From IMG/VR virus record IMGVR_UViG_3300009788_000064, positions 1 to 41,268 of that record: DNA of 41,268 nt, one strand, 5' to 3'. Position numbers and translations under genes: made by a program. Under the pieces are notes generated by a model. The model did not search any database, had not been told where the DNA came from, and saw nothing but the letters and a program-made list of their open reading frames with translations. The DNA comes from a virus. Positions 7,671 to 15,751 of the stretch are shown in pieces (position 1 is the first letter of the stretch; the number at the start of each line of letters is the position of its first letter).

Positions 7671-9076
7671 TGAACAACGTTAGTATGATACTGGGTGCGC
7701 CAGGCTGTGGGAAGACCACTCGACTGATGGAGATACTCGAGAAGGAGCTGAAGCAAACTGAACCAAATGAAATTGCCTTTGTTTCGTTTACACGGAAAGG
7801 AACATACGAAGGAGCTGACCGAGCAAAGGATAAATTTAATTACAAAGATGCTGACATTCCTTACTTTAGAACCTTGCATTCTTTAGCCTTTAGAGCTGGA
7901 GGCTTTTCTAAGTATGACATAATAAGCAAGAAAGATTATAAGATATTTTCGGATGCTATGGGAATGAAGTTTACTGGGTACTACACTGAGGAGTTTTTTA
8001 ATAACGACGACAAGTATTTATTCATGTACTTTTTAGCACGCAATAATCCAGTTATGGCTGAAGCTTATATGTATGATATAAATGTTACTCTTTTGCAAGA
8101 CGTTCAGTCAAACTTTATTAGATATAAAGAACACGCTCATGTCTATGATTTTTCGGATATCATAGAAAGGTTTATAATAACTAACAACGCTCTTCCAGTT
8201 AAGGTTGCAATCATTGATGAGGCGCAAGACTTAACGTCGCTTCAGTGGGAAATGTGCAAGGTTGCTTTTAAAGATTGTAGAAAAGTTTATATTGCAGGCG
8301 ACGATGATCAAGCAATCTACGAGTGGTCAGGTGCGGACGTAGCACAGTTTCTTCACATAGATATAGTTGAACGTGAAATACTTCATCAAAGCTATAGGCT
8401 TCAGAAAAAGATTCTTGACCTGTCTAAACGAATAAGTGCTATGATAAAGAACAGAGCTGACAAGGTGTTTGACCCTATAAGCGACGAAGGTCAAGTATAC
8501 TTTTATAACAGCATAAACGAAATAAAAATTAACGACAAGCAAACATACTATTTCTTGTCAAGAAATAATTGGTTCTTATCCTTCTATCGCGATTGGCTTA
8601 AGCAGCAAGGCCGAGTTTACATAGACAAGCATGAGCTGTCTTATAATCCTCGGCATATTGAGGTAATTAATATTATTGAGCGAGCACGAAAAAGAAATAA
8701 GATAACTGAGACTGATGAGATTCGCGTAAAGCTATTTCTAAAGGACAAGTTTAATATAGACAAGTCTTGGTTTGAACAGATGAACCTTGATAATGATACA
8801 GTAGCTTACTACAAAGATTTAATCAGATGGAAATCAGATTTAAAAAGTAGGTCGCTCACAGTTAATACAATACACGGAGTCAAGGGCGGAGAAGCAGACA
8901 ACGTTGTATTAATGCTTGACTTCACTCGGTCAGTTCAAAACAACATGGAGCATAACCCGGACTCTGAGCTACGCTGCTTGTACGTTGCTTGCACCCGCGC
9001 GAAAAAGAACCTGCATATTGTGTACTCAAGATCAAAGAATGGGTATGACAAATATATTAATTTTAATGGAGGATGA
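7670..9076 (+). CDS. UvrD/Rep-type superfamily 1 DNA helicase
   Basis: The 468-aa product shows the SF1A motif series: GAPGCGKTT (motif I, residues ~9-17), VSFTRKG (Ia), IIDEAQDLT (II), AGDDDQAIYEWSGAD (III), QSYRL (IV), TVNTIHGVKGGEADNVVL (V) and YVACTRAKKNLHIV (VI). It is shorter than UvrD (about 700 aa), as expected for compact phage versions lacking large 1B/2B inserts. Such helicases move 3'-5' on ssDNA. It is adjacent to and overlaps the primase gene, suggesting a working pair at the fork. Confidence 0.93.
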   Translation: MNNVSMILGAPGCGKTTRLMEILEKELKQTEPNEIAFVSFTRKGTYEGADRAKDKFNYKDADIPYFRTLHSLAFRAGGFSKYDIISKKDYKIFSDAMGMKFTGYYTEEFFNNDDKYLFMYFLARNNPVMAEAYMYDINVTLLQDVQSNFIRYKEHAHVYDFSDIIERFIITNNALPVKVAIIDEAQDLTSLQWEMCKVAFKDCRKVYIAGDDDQAIYEWSGADVAQFLHIDIVEREILHQSYRLQKKILDLSKRISAMIKNRADKVFDPISDEGQVYFYNSINEIKINDKQTYYFLSRNNWFLSFYRDWLKQQGRVYIDKHELSYNPRHIEVINIIERARKRNKITETDEIRVKLFLKDKFNIDKSWFEQMNLDNDTVAYYKDLIRWKSDLKSRSLTVNTIHGVKGGEADNVVLMLDFTRSVQNNMEHNPDSELRCLYVACTRAKKNLHIVYSRSKNGYDKYINFNGG

Positions 9077-9077
9077 G

Positions 9078-9236
9078 ATGGCTTACTTAAGACAGATTCC
9101 AGCACATAAATGTAGGTGTGGTAAGAAAGCAACCGTTGAATTAATTAATAGACATAATGCTCCACAGGGAAAGTACTGTGACCTCTGTGGTAGACAAGCA
9201 TTACGCAAACAAAAGATTATTGAAGATGGAGGATAA
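9078..9236 (+). CDS. Small zinc-ribbon protein (52 aa)
   Basis: ATG at 9078 is chosen for the GGAGG site six nt upstream, just past the helicase stop. The product has CRC (residues 12-14) and CDLC (34-37) knuckles and basic flanks. A short zinc ribbon of this sort usually binds nucleic acid or a protein partner. Its own 3' end carries the GGAGG used by the MazG-like gene that follows. Confidence 0.75.
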   Translation: MAYLRQIPAHKCRCGKKATVELINRHNAPQGKYCDLCGRQALRKQKIIEDGG

Positions 9237-9237
9237 A

Positions 9238-9540
9238 ATGGGTATTATGACAAAGGATGCAAGACATCAAGAAACGTATGAACACCTTGAAGAAAAGTTC
9301 GGTCGCAAGCATCAACTTGACGTAGCGATCGAGGAGTGTGCTGAATTAATCAAGGCACTATCCAAGGCCGTTCGCGGTAACGAAGATGACATGAAGATTT
9401 GCGAAGAGATCGCGGACGTGGAGGTGTGCATAGATCAGCTTAAATTGTTCTATGATCCAACGACCTTGAAAGTAGCCATGTTCAAGGAGTTTAAATTGAG
9501 GCGATTAGAAAAGTTTTATATTGATGGAAATCACAAATGA
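9238..9540 (+). CDS. MazG-like nucleotide pyrophosphohydrolase (100 aa)
   Basis: The start ATG 9238 follows GATGGAGGATAAA. The all-alpha NTP pyrophosphatase signature is visible: EECAELIKALSK (metal-binding EExxE) and EEIADVEVCIDQL (ExxD). Such enzymes cleave (d)NTPs to monophosphates and pyrophosphate. Phage versions tune nucleotide pools or lower host ppGpp. Only one domain is present, as usual for phage MazG. It overlaps the next gene by 4 nt. Confidence 0.88.
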   Translation: MGIMTKDARHQETYEHLEEKFGRKHQLDVAIEECAELIKALSKAVRGNEDDMKICEEIADVEVCIDQLKLFYDPTTLKVAMFKEFKLRRLEKFYIDGNHK

Positions 9541-9950
9541 GCAAGCTTGATAAAACTAAGTACCAACCTACACTGATTTACACGTCGCTAATTAAAGCGA
9601 TTGCAAGTGCTCGTGAACACGGAAGAAAAAAGTATGGGTCAACAGAAACCTGGCGTGAAAATCCACCAAACTTTCACTTTGATGCAGCAAAGCGACACCT
9701 TAACGCTCACCTTGATGGAGAGTACTGGGACAAGAGCAGCGAGCTTCCGCACTTGCATCTTGCAGTAACAAATCTTATGTTTGAGATTGAGCGAATTGCA
9801 ACAGCAGTAAATAGCCCAATAGATATTGACGTTGAAGTTGAAATCAAATGCTTAAGGTGTGGGTCAATTGACCTGTACCCGTTTAAAGGCGTGCACCCGT
9901 GTACTAACGATTGCGGCTACATGCTTGATCCGACTATAGCTTTAAAATAA
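9537..9950 (+). CDS. dATP/dGTP diphosphohydrolase-like domain with C-terminal zinc ribbon
   Basis: Residues 1-90 contain KYGSTETWRENPP, AAKRHLNAHLDGEYWD and ELPHLHLAVTNLMFEIERIA. This fits the phage family annotated as the N-terminal domain of dATP/dGTP diphosphohydrolase (formerly DUF5664), whose final helix carries the HLA-x-x-x-N-hh-F motif. Residues ~101-130 form a separate zinc ribbon (CLRC...CTNDCG). The fused ribbon is unusual in my experience. With MazG and ThyX it points to nucleotide-pool control. Confidence 0.75.
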   Translation: MSKLDKTKYQPTLIYTSLIKAIASAREHGRKKYGSTETWRENPPNFHFDAAKRHLNAHLDGEYWDKSSELPHLHLAVTNLMFEIERIATAVNSPIDIDVEVEIKCLRCGSIDLYPFKGVHPCTNDCGYMLDPTIALK

Positions 9951-9990
9951 ATCTTCACAGTGCTCTTACACTCTAAAGATTTATTTTTAG
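9945..9990 (+). terminator. Probable hairpin terminator or stability structure
   Basis: AAATAAATCTT (9945-9955) and AAGATTTATTT (9976-9986) are exact 11-bp complements overlapping the stop of the preceding gene, with a smaller AGTG/CACT hairpin inside and a TTTTTAG tail. The stem is AT-rich, so termination would be partial. The remaining gap to 10081 is AT-rich, with TATAGT at about 10033-10038 as a possible -10 box but no convincing -35. Confidence 0.55.
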
Positions 9991-10081
9991 GGCATACTTA
10001 TATACGCCTTTATTTATAAAACTTCCAGGTCGTATAGTACAGAAGAACAGTATAAAACAAATAGCGTACAAAGGACAGCCT

Positions 10082-10561
10082 ATGGACTTAATAATACCAA
10101 AGAGCAATCAAAAGCACAGTCAGCCGACTGCGGACAGTATGTCACAGTTTGCTATGAAACGTTGTTTATGTGGTGAAATGTTTGAACCTTATCGACCATA
10201 CCAGCGTTTCTGTAATGACGATTGTCGCAACTTGTTCTGGAAGACACACTCACATTATAAAAAGAAAGAAGTAATAACGCGGATGTGCAAAGAGTGTGGT
10301 ACACCGTTTGAAACTAATGACAGAAAGCGTAAGTATTGCAAGGACAAATGCTACGAGCTTCATGAATCAAAGCGCCGCAAGCCACAGCAAAAACGAATTT
10401 GTTTTTATTGCGGAGAAGAGTTTCTCACATCACATTGGTTAAAACATTATTGTTGTCCCGAACATAGACTTGCTATGAAAGGACAAGTTAAACGAATGTT
10501 AGATATTCATAAATCAAATCCAGAGTATAGAAATAAACATCAAGATGAGGTTGTAAAGTAA
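10082..10561 (+). CDS. Triple zinc-finger protein (159 aa)
   Basis: Three similar treble-clef-like modules stand in a row: CLCGEMFEP...RFCNDDC, CKECGTPFET...KYCKDKC and CFYCGEEFLT...HYCCPEH, each ~28 residues with a CxC/CxxC knuckle and a second C-x3-C or C-x3-H pair, separated by basic linkers. Repeated modules of this sort bind nucleic acid or serve as protein docks; some phage HNH-type proteins carry them, but no HNH catalytic motif is seen here. AAGGA precedes the ATG. Exact role unknown. Confidence 0.8.
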   Translation: MDLIIPKSNQKHSQPTADSMSQFAMKRCLCGEMFEPYRPYQRFCNDDCRNLFWKTHSHYKKKEVITRMCKECGTPFETNDRKRKYCKDKCYELHESKRRKPQQKRICFYCGEEFLTSHWLKHYCCPEHRLAMKGQVKRMLDIHKSNPEYRNKHQDEVVK

Positions 10562-10570
10562 AGCAAAAAA

Positions 10571-10780
10571 ATGTATGAACGTAAGTGCATGACAGAAGAA
10601 GAGATTAATACTAATCGCATAGCATTACGTGATCAATTCAGAATGGCTTCAAAATTAAACAAGATAGCTTGTGCATCTTGCAAAAGAGTTATAAGATTGA
10701 TTCATGCTTACAAGTGTTATTACTGTGATCTTTGGTATTGCAAACAGTGTGGAGGTACTCACTTTGAACAAGTATCCTGA
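10571..10780 (+). CDS. Small Cys-rich zinc-binding protein (69 aa)
   Basis: The C-terminal half has CASC, CYYC and CKQCGGTHF in a RING or ZnF-like spacing, with an acidic then basic N-terminal helix. No good ribosome site is seen, so it may rely on coupling to the upstream triple-finger gene. Its last 17 nt overlap the start of the DNA polymerase gene, whose ribosome site lies within this coding sequence. Confidence 0.7.
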   Translation: MYERKCMTEEEINTNRIALRDQFRMASKLNKIACASCKRVIRLIHAYKCYYCDLWYCKQCGGTHFEQVS

Positions 10781-12614
10781 CCTGTCAAGTGCTAAACAAA
10801 TTGGTGTTGATATTGAAACGTACGACCCAAACTTAGAAAAGCTTGGTCCAGGTGTTTATAGAAAAGATGGGAAAATACTTGGCGTTTCACTCAGCGATGG
10901 TGAAAGTTTTGCAGCGTACTACAATCTTGGCCACTATGATTGTAGCCCAGACGAACAAGCTCATAACTTAACGTACCTTCGTAAAGTACTTGCTCTGCCT
11001 GTGGTCAAAGTTGGTCAGCATATAATCTATGACATTGATTGGTTAGAGAACGGCGAGCATAAAATAAAAGTAAACGGCTTGCTTAGATGCACAGAAATTG
11101 CAGAGGCGTTGATCGACGAAAACCAAGGAGAATACAACCTGGAGTTTATGGGCAGAAAGTATTTAAATCGCGGAAAGAAAAAGACTCTGCCTGAAAGATT
11201 CTGCGAGGAGAATGGGCTTAAAGGTAAGTTTCAAAAATGGCTGTGGAAAATGCCTTACTCACAGGTTAGAGAGTATGCAATCGAAGACGCCAATCTACCT
11301 ATTGTTATTAACAAGTTGCAGCTTGCTCTTTTAGAAAATGAAAATATGTCTGAGCTATACGACCTTGAGTGTGAGCTAATAAGATGCTTGTTGCATTTCA
11401 AAAAAACTGGCGTTAGAATAGACGCAGAGAAGCGTGACAGAAATGCACTTAAGGTTCAAAATATAATTGAGGCAGGTTTAATAGAGCTGTTTGAAAAGTT
11501 TGGTAAGTTTAATCCAAACAGCTCGCAGCAAGTTGCCAAGATACTGGACAAAGAAGGAGTTGCTTATCCGAAGCATTCTACTGGTAACCCAAAGATAAAC
11601 ATGGCTTTTTATAAGTTGAACAGGGACAAGCATGAGTTTCTCAGAAAAATCCAGTTTACAAAGCAAGGAAAACATGAGCTGACAACGTACCTCGACGGAG
11701 CACTTGTAAGATTCTTAACTGCTGACGAGCTTATTCATTGTAACTTTTATAACACGCGGACTGATGAATATGGTACTCGCTCCGGAAGACTTTCTGCTGC
11801 TCAGCCAAACTTAATGCAAATATCATCTAAGGATAAGTTTCGAGATCCAATCTGGGGCCAGCTTTGTAGAGAAGTGTTTTTGCCTTTTGCAAATTGCTAT
11901 TGGTTAAAAATAGATTGGTCACAGATTGAGTATAGGTTTATAGCACACTACGCAAGAGGTGAAGGAGCTGAGGAGCTTAGGGCTGCTTATAATAATAATC
12001 CAAAGATTGACTATCACGCCTATGTAATGGAGCTAACTGAGTTGCCAAGAGGTCAAGCAAAAGCCATGAACTTCGGCATACCCTACGGCATGGGAATAAA
12101 AGGAATGTGTGAGCAATTCGGATGGAGCGAAGAAAAAGCAACTGCTATAAAAGAAGTGTACCTTGCAAAGGCTCCGTACTTAAAGCAAAGCATAGCTGAT
12201 GTGACAAGAATAGCTGAGCGACGTGGCTATATTAAAACTATTCTAAATCGTCGCTCACGCTTAATTGACAAGAGCAAGTCTTATATAATGTACTGCAGAT
12301 TAATTCAAGGCAGCGCTGCCGATCTTATGAAGAAAGCTATGAATGATTGTTACAAGGCTGGAATATTTCATGTACTACCTCCGCACCTAACTCTTCATGA
12401 TGAGATAGATGTTTCAATGCCAAAAACAAAACAAGGTCTCGAGGCTGCTAAAGAAATGGCAAACATAATGGAAACATCTATTAAGATCAGTGTACCAATA
12501 AAGGTTGACCCAGCAACAGGTTTAAACTGGGCAGATGTTAAAAAAGTTGAATGGAAAGATTTAGAAAAGGAGTTACGCTATGACAGAAGCTTCGATACGT
12601 CGATGGCTAATTAA
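10764..12614 (+). CDS. polA-like: Family A DNA polymerase with 3'-5' exonuclease
   Basis: Start chosen as TTG 10764: it has GGAGGT at 10751-10756 with a 7-nt spacer, and the upstream in-frame extension would lack a site and overlap the previous gene. The 616-aa protein has Exo I DIET (Asp16, Glu18), Exo II in GQHIIYDIDWL, Exo III YAIEDANLP, polymerase motif A KIDWSQIEYR, motif B RGQAKAMNFGIPYG and motif C LTLHDEIDV. There is no 5'-3' exonuclease domain, as in T7-like and other phage PolA enzymes. The B motif has Phe at the position that selects against dideoxynucleotides in E. coli Pol I. This is the replicative polymerase. Confidence 0.96.
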   Translation: MNKYPDLSSAKQIGVDIETYDPNLEKLGPGVYRKDGKILGVSLSDGESFAAYYNLGHYDCSPDEQAHNLTYLRKVLALPVVKVGQHIIYDIDWLENGEHKIKVNGLLRCTEIAEALIDENQGEYNLEFMGRKYLNRGKKKTLPERFCEENGLKGKFQKWLWKMPYSQVREYAIEDANLPIVINKLQLALLENENMSELYDLECELIRCLLHFKKTGVRIDAEKRDRNALKVQNIIEAGLIELFEKFGKFNPNSSQQVAKILDKEGVAYPKHSTGNPKINMAFYKLNRDKHEFLRKIQFTKQGKHELTTYLDGALVRFLTADELIHCNFYNTRTDEYGTRSGRLSAAQPNLMQISSKDKFRDPIWGQLCREVFLPFANCYWLKIDWSQIEYRFIAHYARGEGAEELRAAYNNNPKIDYHAYVMELTELPRGQAKAMNFGIPYGMGIKGMCEQFGWSEEKATAIKEVYLAKAPYLKQSIADVTRIAERRGYIKTILNRRSRLIDKSKSYIMYCRLIQGSAADLMKKAMNDCYKAGIFHVLPPHLTLHDEIDVSMPKTKQGLEAAKEMANIMETSIKISVPIKVDPATGLNWADVKKVEWKDLEKELRYDRSFDTSMAN

Positions 12615-12993
12615 GTTATTAAAGAATCAGCCTATAAAGCTACAGCCTATAGAGTCAGGCAGTACAGGTCTTGGAATACCTGATCTTTATTTTCGTGCAG
12701 TTAAGCAAGCTGGATGGATAGAGTTTAAGGTTGGCAAGATGAACAAACTCGGTGAAATAAAATTGAGGTGGGAGCCAGGCCAATTAAACTGGATCAAAGA
12801 GCACGCAGAGCTTAACGGCAAGACATTTTTATTTATTGGCATACGACCTACTGATCTGTTAATGATTTTAGTACTAAATCAATTCTGCATGGTGTATGCT
12901 AACGTTGATCCGTTAATAGAAGCTATGCACTATATACAAGAAAGTCGATTCATTAGCAGAGAGAAGATGCTGGGAATATTAAATACTTATTAA
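12580..12993 (+). CDS. VRR-NUC domain nuclease (PD-(D/E)XK)
   Basis: A 137-aa protein starting at an ATG with AAGGAG upstream, overlapping the polymerase by 35 nt. SGSTGLGIPDLYFR followed by GWIEFKVGK gives the catalytic P-D...E-x-K set of VRR-NUC proteins (Asp near residue 35, Glu-Phe-Lys near 48-50), and QLNWIKEHAELNGKTFLFIG is the usual closing helix-strand. Stand-alone phage VRR-NUC proteins are structure-specific nucleases, perhaps resolving branched DNA before packaging. It is the last rightward gene and overlaps the opposing gene's end by 4 nt. Confidence 0.88.
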   Translation: MTEASIRRWLIKLLKNQPIKLQPIESGSTGLGIPDLYFRAVKQAGWIEFKVGKMNKLGEIKLRWEPGQLNWIKEHAELNGKTFLFIGIRPTDLLMILVLNQFCMVYANVDPLIEAMHYIQESRFISREKMLGILNTY

Positions 12994-13271
12994 AATACGT
13001 TTGGCAATATTGGAAACTGTTTAATCTCGGCATGGCCTTTCCAACTTGGTGTCTCAGCATAGAGTTGCAAGTCCCATTTACCTGACTGATCTAAGTCTGT
13101 TACTAACGTAGTTTCAAACTTTGCTCCGTAAGTATCATAAAGCACTCCGACCCACTGACCTGTGGTCTTGTCTGGTTTTCTGTATTTGAGTATTAATACA
13201 TCGGCAATAGACAAGTCAGTCTTTGATCTATAACTAATAATTGTTCCAATATCACCTACATGTGCTCCCAT
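12990..13271 (-). CDS. Small distal tail or fibre-associated protein (93 aa)
   Basis: Last gene of the leftward virion block. The sequence looks all-beta, with DLSIADVLILKYRKPD and DLDQSGKWDLQLYAETPSW. The pattern 'declared input value ... DLDxSGxWxLQ' resembles small beta-sandwich domains of receptor-binding baseplate proteins. No hydrophobic segment. It overlaps the convergent VRR-NUC gene by 4 nt, with no visible terminator hairpin between the blocks. Confidence 0.65.
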   Translation of the reverse strand: MGAHVGDIGTIISYRSKTDLSIADVLILKYRKPDKTTGQWVGVLYDTYGAKFETTLVTDLDQSGKWDLQLYAETPSWKGHAEIKQFPILPNVF

Positions 13272-13272
13272 A

Positions 13273-14949
13273 TTAATCCTCCAGTATTTCGCCCTCTACT
13301 TCTATTGTATGTGTAAACTCACCCTCTACTTCTATTGTATGTGTGAACTCACCTGAAACTTCAACCTTTTCTCGTGCGCCTTTACCAAACAGCAGACCAG
13401 TAAATTTAATTACACCACCAAGCATTTTCTTGATTGCTCTTTTTATAGAACCAGAAAAAGTCAGTGTACCGCTAAAGAATTTTTTAGTTAGTTTCTTTAC
13501 AGAACCAGAACAAACTAAATTACCTTGCCTTATTATTTTAGTGTTCTTAATTACATTTCCTATGAAAGCAATATTTCCTACTCTTATTACTTTAGAACGC
13601 TTTAACAATCCACCACTAAAAGTGAAGGCACCTGCTAAACTCTTGTAAGTTACTGGGGAAGGTACCGGACCAATTGGTCCAGTCTCAGCTAATACAATAT
13701 CATCAATATAAATCCAATCTCCGGCATCAGGTACACTATTAAATGCTCTTTGCCCAATCCGAAGTAGGCTTATTGCATATGCAGAATAATTCATACCAGT
13801 AACTTCATAAGCTAAATCGCCATCAATCAAATAACGAACAACACCGTCCGCACCGCTTCCGGCAAAGAAATATATATCAATATAATGCCATGCATCAGCA
13901 GAAAAATTTGTTGCTGGTAATTGAAGACCATCGAACTGTGTTGACAAGGCCCATGATTCGGGATGAGTAGTTGCACCACAATAGAAACCTACTTGACTAA
14001 GATAGGTTGCTCCAGAAAGTGATTCGTAAGCAAAGAAAACTGTTGAAGCTGATTGCCTTGTAAAGGTTGAGGGAAACTTAATATAGATACGAGAATGAAG
14101 TATTGCTTTTGCAGTAAAAGCCTTGATCCCATAAGCTTGTTTATTTGATCCATCGCCAGTAAACTTGTAGCCAAAATTACCATGACATGCTGCCAGAGCA
14201 TCCAAAGTAAGAGTACATCCACCTTGCTGATAAAGAGAATCAAACTCCCAAGGAGTACCACCAGCATCTTCTCCATCTATTTCAATAGGAAACTCAGGAG
14301 TAGGATTAATACCAATTTGAAAATAAGCAGCACCATCTGATAAAGAACAAGTGACGCTGGCGGCTCCTGATGCTCCAGCAGTCGCTAAATCTCTACTTCC
14401 CCAACAAGCACTATTAAAACCTTGAGATTGCGGATTTTGGACTTCATCCTCTTCTACAAAAGGGCCGGCTACAGAGAAAGGGAAACCATCAGAACCATCA
14501 AAAGAAAGACCATACAAAATTAAACAATTATCTACATCTGTTATAATAGAAGGAATAACGTGTACGCTTTCACTAAATGTACTTGCGAAGTTACTAATGT
14601 TAATAGGATTATCTGGGTTTACACCGCTGATTCGCGCATAAAACATACACCACTGATCAGCAGATTCCGCGACTACCGTTTCACTTGCATCTTCTGTACC
14701 AGTCGCGATCCGATAAAATACACCGATGTGAGCATCTGACGAAAAATCACCTGACTCATCTATAAACTCCCATCCAGCTTTATTGTCCCAGAATTGTGGA
14801 ACAGCAGAGTCATCTTCATTCGCACAGATCAAGACTAATAAGTCACCTATCTCAACACCAGCAGGTTTATTACACGTTAAGTTAATAGACTGACCTGCGC
14901 CACCCTGATTTTTTTCAATGGTCTCAATAACAGGTATAGATGTAGGCAT
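13273..14949 (-). CDS. Distal tail/fibre-like protein with LamG-like domain and two C-terminal repeat arrays
   Basis: The 558-aa product has an N-terminal beta-rich region (residues 1-220), a concanavalin/LamG-like region (about 235-425, with VRYLIDGDLAYEVTG and DWIYIDDIVLAE), then about four copies of a G-x-(L/I)-x-F-x-G-x-(I/V)-K-x-x-x-K repeat (about 435-525). It ends in a short repeat, GEFTHTIEVE, about two and a half times. Such domains bind carbohydrate or form host-contact appendages. The ribosome site is weak (GAGGCG). The position after the lysis genes fits a receptor-binding accessory. Confidence 0.7.
   Translation of the reverse strand: MPTSIPVIETIEKNQGGAGQSINLTCNKPAGVEIGDLLVLICANEDDSAVPQFWDNKAGWEFIDESGDFSSDAHIGVFYRIATGTEDASETVVAESADQWCMFYARISGVNPDNPINISNFASTFSESVHVIPSIITDVDNCLILYGLSFDGSDGFPFSVAGPFVEEDEVQNPQSQGFNSACWGSRDLATAGASGAASVTCSLSDGAAYFQIGINPTPEFPIEIDGEDAGGTPWEFDSLYQQGGCTLTLDALAACHGNFGYKFTGDGSNKQAYGIKAFTAKAILHSRIYIKFPSTFTRQSASTVFFAYESLSGATYLSQVGFYCGATTHPESWALSTQFDGLQLPATNFSADAWHYIDIYFFAGSGADGVVRYLIDGDLAYEVTGMNYSAYAISLLRIGQRAFNSVPDAGDWIYIDDIVLAETGPIGPVPSPVTYKSLAGAFTFSGGLLKRSKVIRVGNIAFIGNVIKNTKIIRQGNLVCSGSVKKLTKKFFSGTLTFSGSIKRAIKKMLGGVIKFTGLLFGKGAREKVEVSGEFTHTIEVEGEFTHTIEVEGEILED
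13291..13350 (-). repeat. 30-bp tandem repeat (2 copies) encoding GEFTHTIEVE
   Basis: Bases 13291-13320 and 13321-13350 are two 30-bp units differing at two positions (first base and one A/G), within the 3' end of the 558-aa gene. The unit keeps the reading frame (10 codons), so copy number could vary without a frameshift. A diverged third copy (EKVEVSGEFTHT) precedes them. Confidence 0.9.
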
Positions 14950-14955
14950 GATTAC

Positions 14956-15459
14956 TTACGCCTCAGACTGACAAGTCAACTCATAGGTGAACTCTATTCT
15001 TTCGGTAGCTACTACATTAATCACAGCAAATACCGAACGATCCATTAATGTAGCTCCAGCTCCTGCTGAGAAGACACCATGTTCTGTGATTGCAAAAGGT
15101 CCAGCATAAGTGTGCTCAGCTACCGTCCTAAATATCCAAGCTGAAGCTCCTTCGATCTGTGTTCCAACGTCACGTGCTTCACCACATGGAGTCTGTAGTG
15201 CAGTGTCCGTTTTGTTTTCTGCATTTGTACCTGTACCTGAATCATGGTACTTAAAAACATCCATTGGTTCAGTGGTCGAGTCTTGCAAGCTGTCTACAAG
15301 ATACGCTACAAATGCATCTGTAACTTTCTTCCTGGCAATAATGCCAAGTTCTTCGACGGTGCCGTTTTTGCGAGTGACTCGTGCTGACAGTTGACCCTTT
15401 AATGTTAAGGTACAGTTGCCTTGTTCTTTTGACTTTCTAAGAAGTTTTATTAGGTTCAT
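14956..15459 (-). CDS. Tail fibre-type structural protein (167 aa)
   Basis: Start ATG 15459 is chosen for the GAGGAG seven nt upstream; a longer frame to 15525 has no site. The product contains FKYHDSGTGTNAENKTDTALQTPCGEAR, matching the 'YHGxGTGTxAExxxDTALxT' pattern common in phage tail and appendage proteins, and ITEHGVF, also typical. Probably an accessory fibre or receptor-binding component. It overlaps the upstream gene by 23 nt. Confidence 0.75.
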   Translation of the reverse strand: MNLIKLLRKSKEQGNCTLTLKGQLSARVTRKNGTVEELGIIARKKVTDAFVAYLVDSLQDSTTEPMDVFKYHDSGTGTNAENKTDTALQTPCGEARDVGTQIEGASAWIFRTVAEHTYAGPFAITEHGVFSAGAGATLMDRSVFAVINVVATERIEFTYELTCQSEA

Positions 15460-15751
15460 TACTTGCTCCTCGTTTAAGATTAAATCTATTTTCAAACTCT
15501 TCGGCCTTGGGCCGAAAGTCTGCATGAAATCTGTCTAAAGACTCTTTACCTTCTGGACATACAATCAAGAGTCGATACTTCTGCTCATCAGCTAACAATA
15601 TAAAACCATCGGCTTCTCTATGGCCACAGCAACTCATGGCAGTCTTTACTCCACCAAGATTTAATGCTTGAACAATATCAGCAAGACATTCGTCAAGCAT
15701 TACATTTCGTTTATTAATTACAATAGGTTTTCTACTACCGTGAAGACACAT
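15437..15751 (-). CDS. Conserved CCGH-motif phage protein (104 aa)
   Basis: The core LNLGGVKTAMSCCGHREADGFILLADE resembles a small protein found in many phages with the pattern T-x-x-(S/C)-C-C-G-H-x-x-x-x-G-x-I-x-L-x-D. It probably binds metal through Cys-Cys and His, but its role is unknown. It overlaps the spanin-like gene by 17 nt, so it lies in the same transcript as the lysis genes. Confidence 0.75.
   Translation of the reverse strand: MCLHGSRKPIVINKRNVMLDECLADIVQALNLGGVKTAMSCCGHREADGFILLADEQKYRLLIVCPEGKESLDRFHADFRPKAEEFENRFNLKRGASNEPNKTS

Noticed and set aside
10704-10763. Longer DNA polymerase start giving a hydrophobic N-terminus
   Set aside because: No ribosome site, and the extension lies in the zinc-finger gene; TTG 10764 has ideal spacing from GGAGGT.
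9238-12614. 2-aminoadenine (Z) genome
   Set aside because: PolA and MazG-like genes are present, but no PurZ (adenylosuccinate synthetase-like) or DatZ HD hydrolase is seen.
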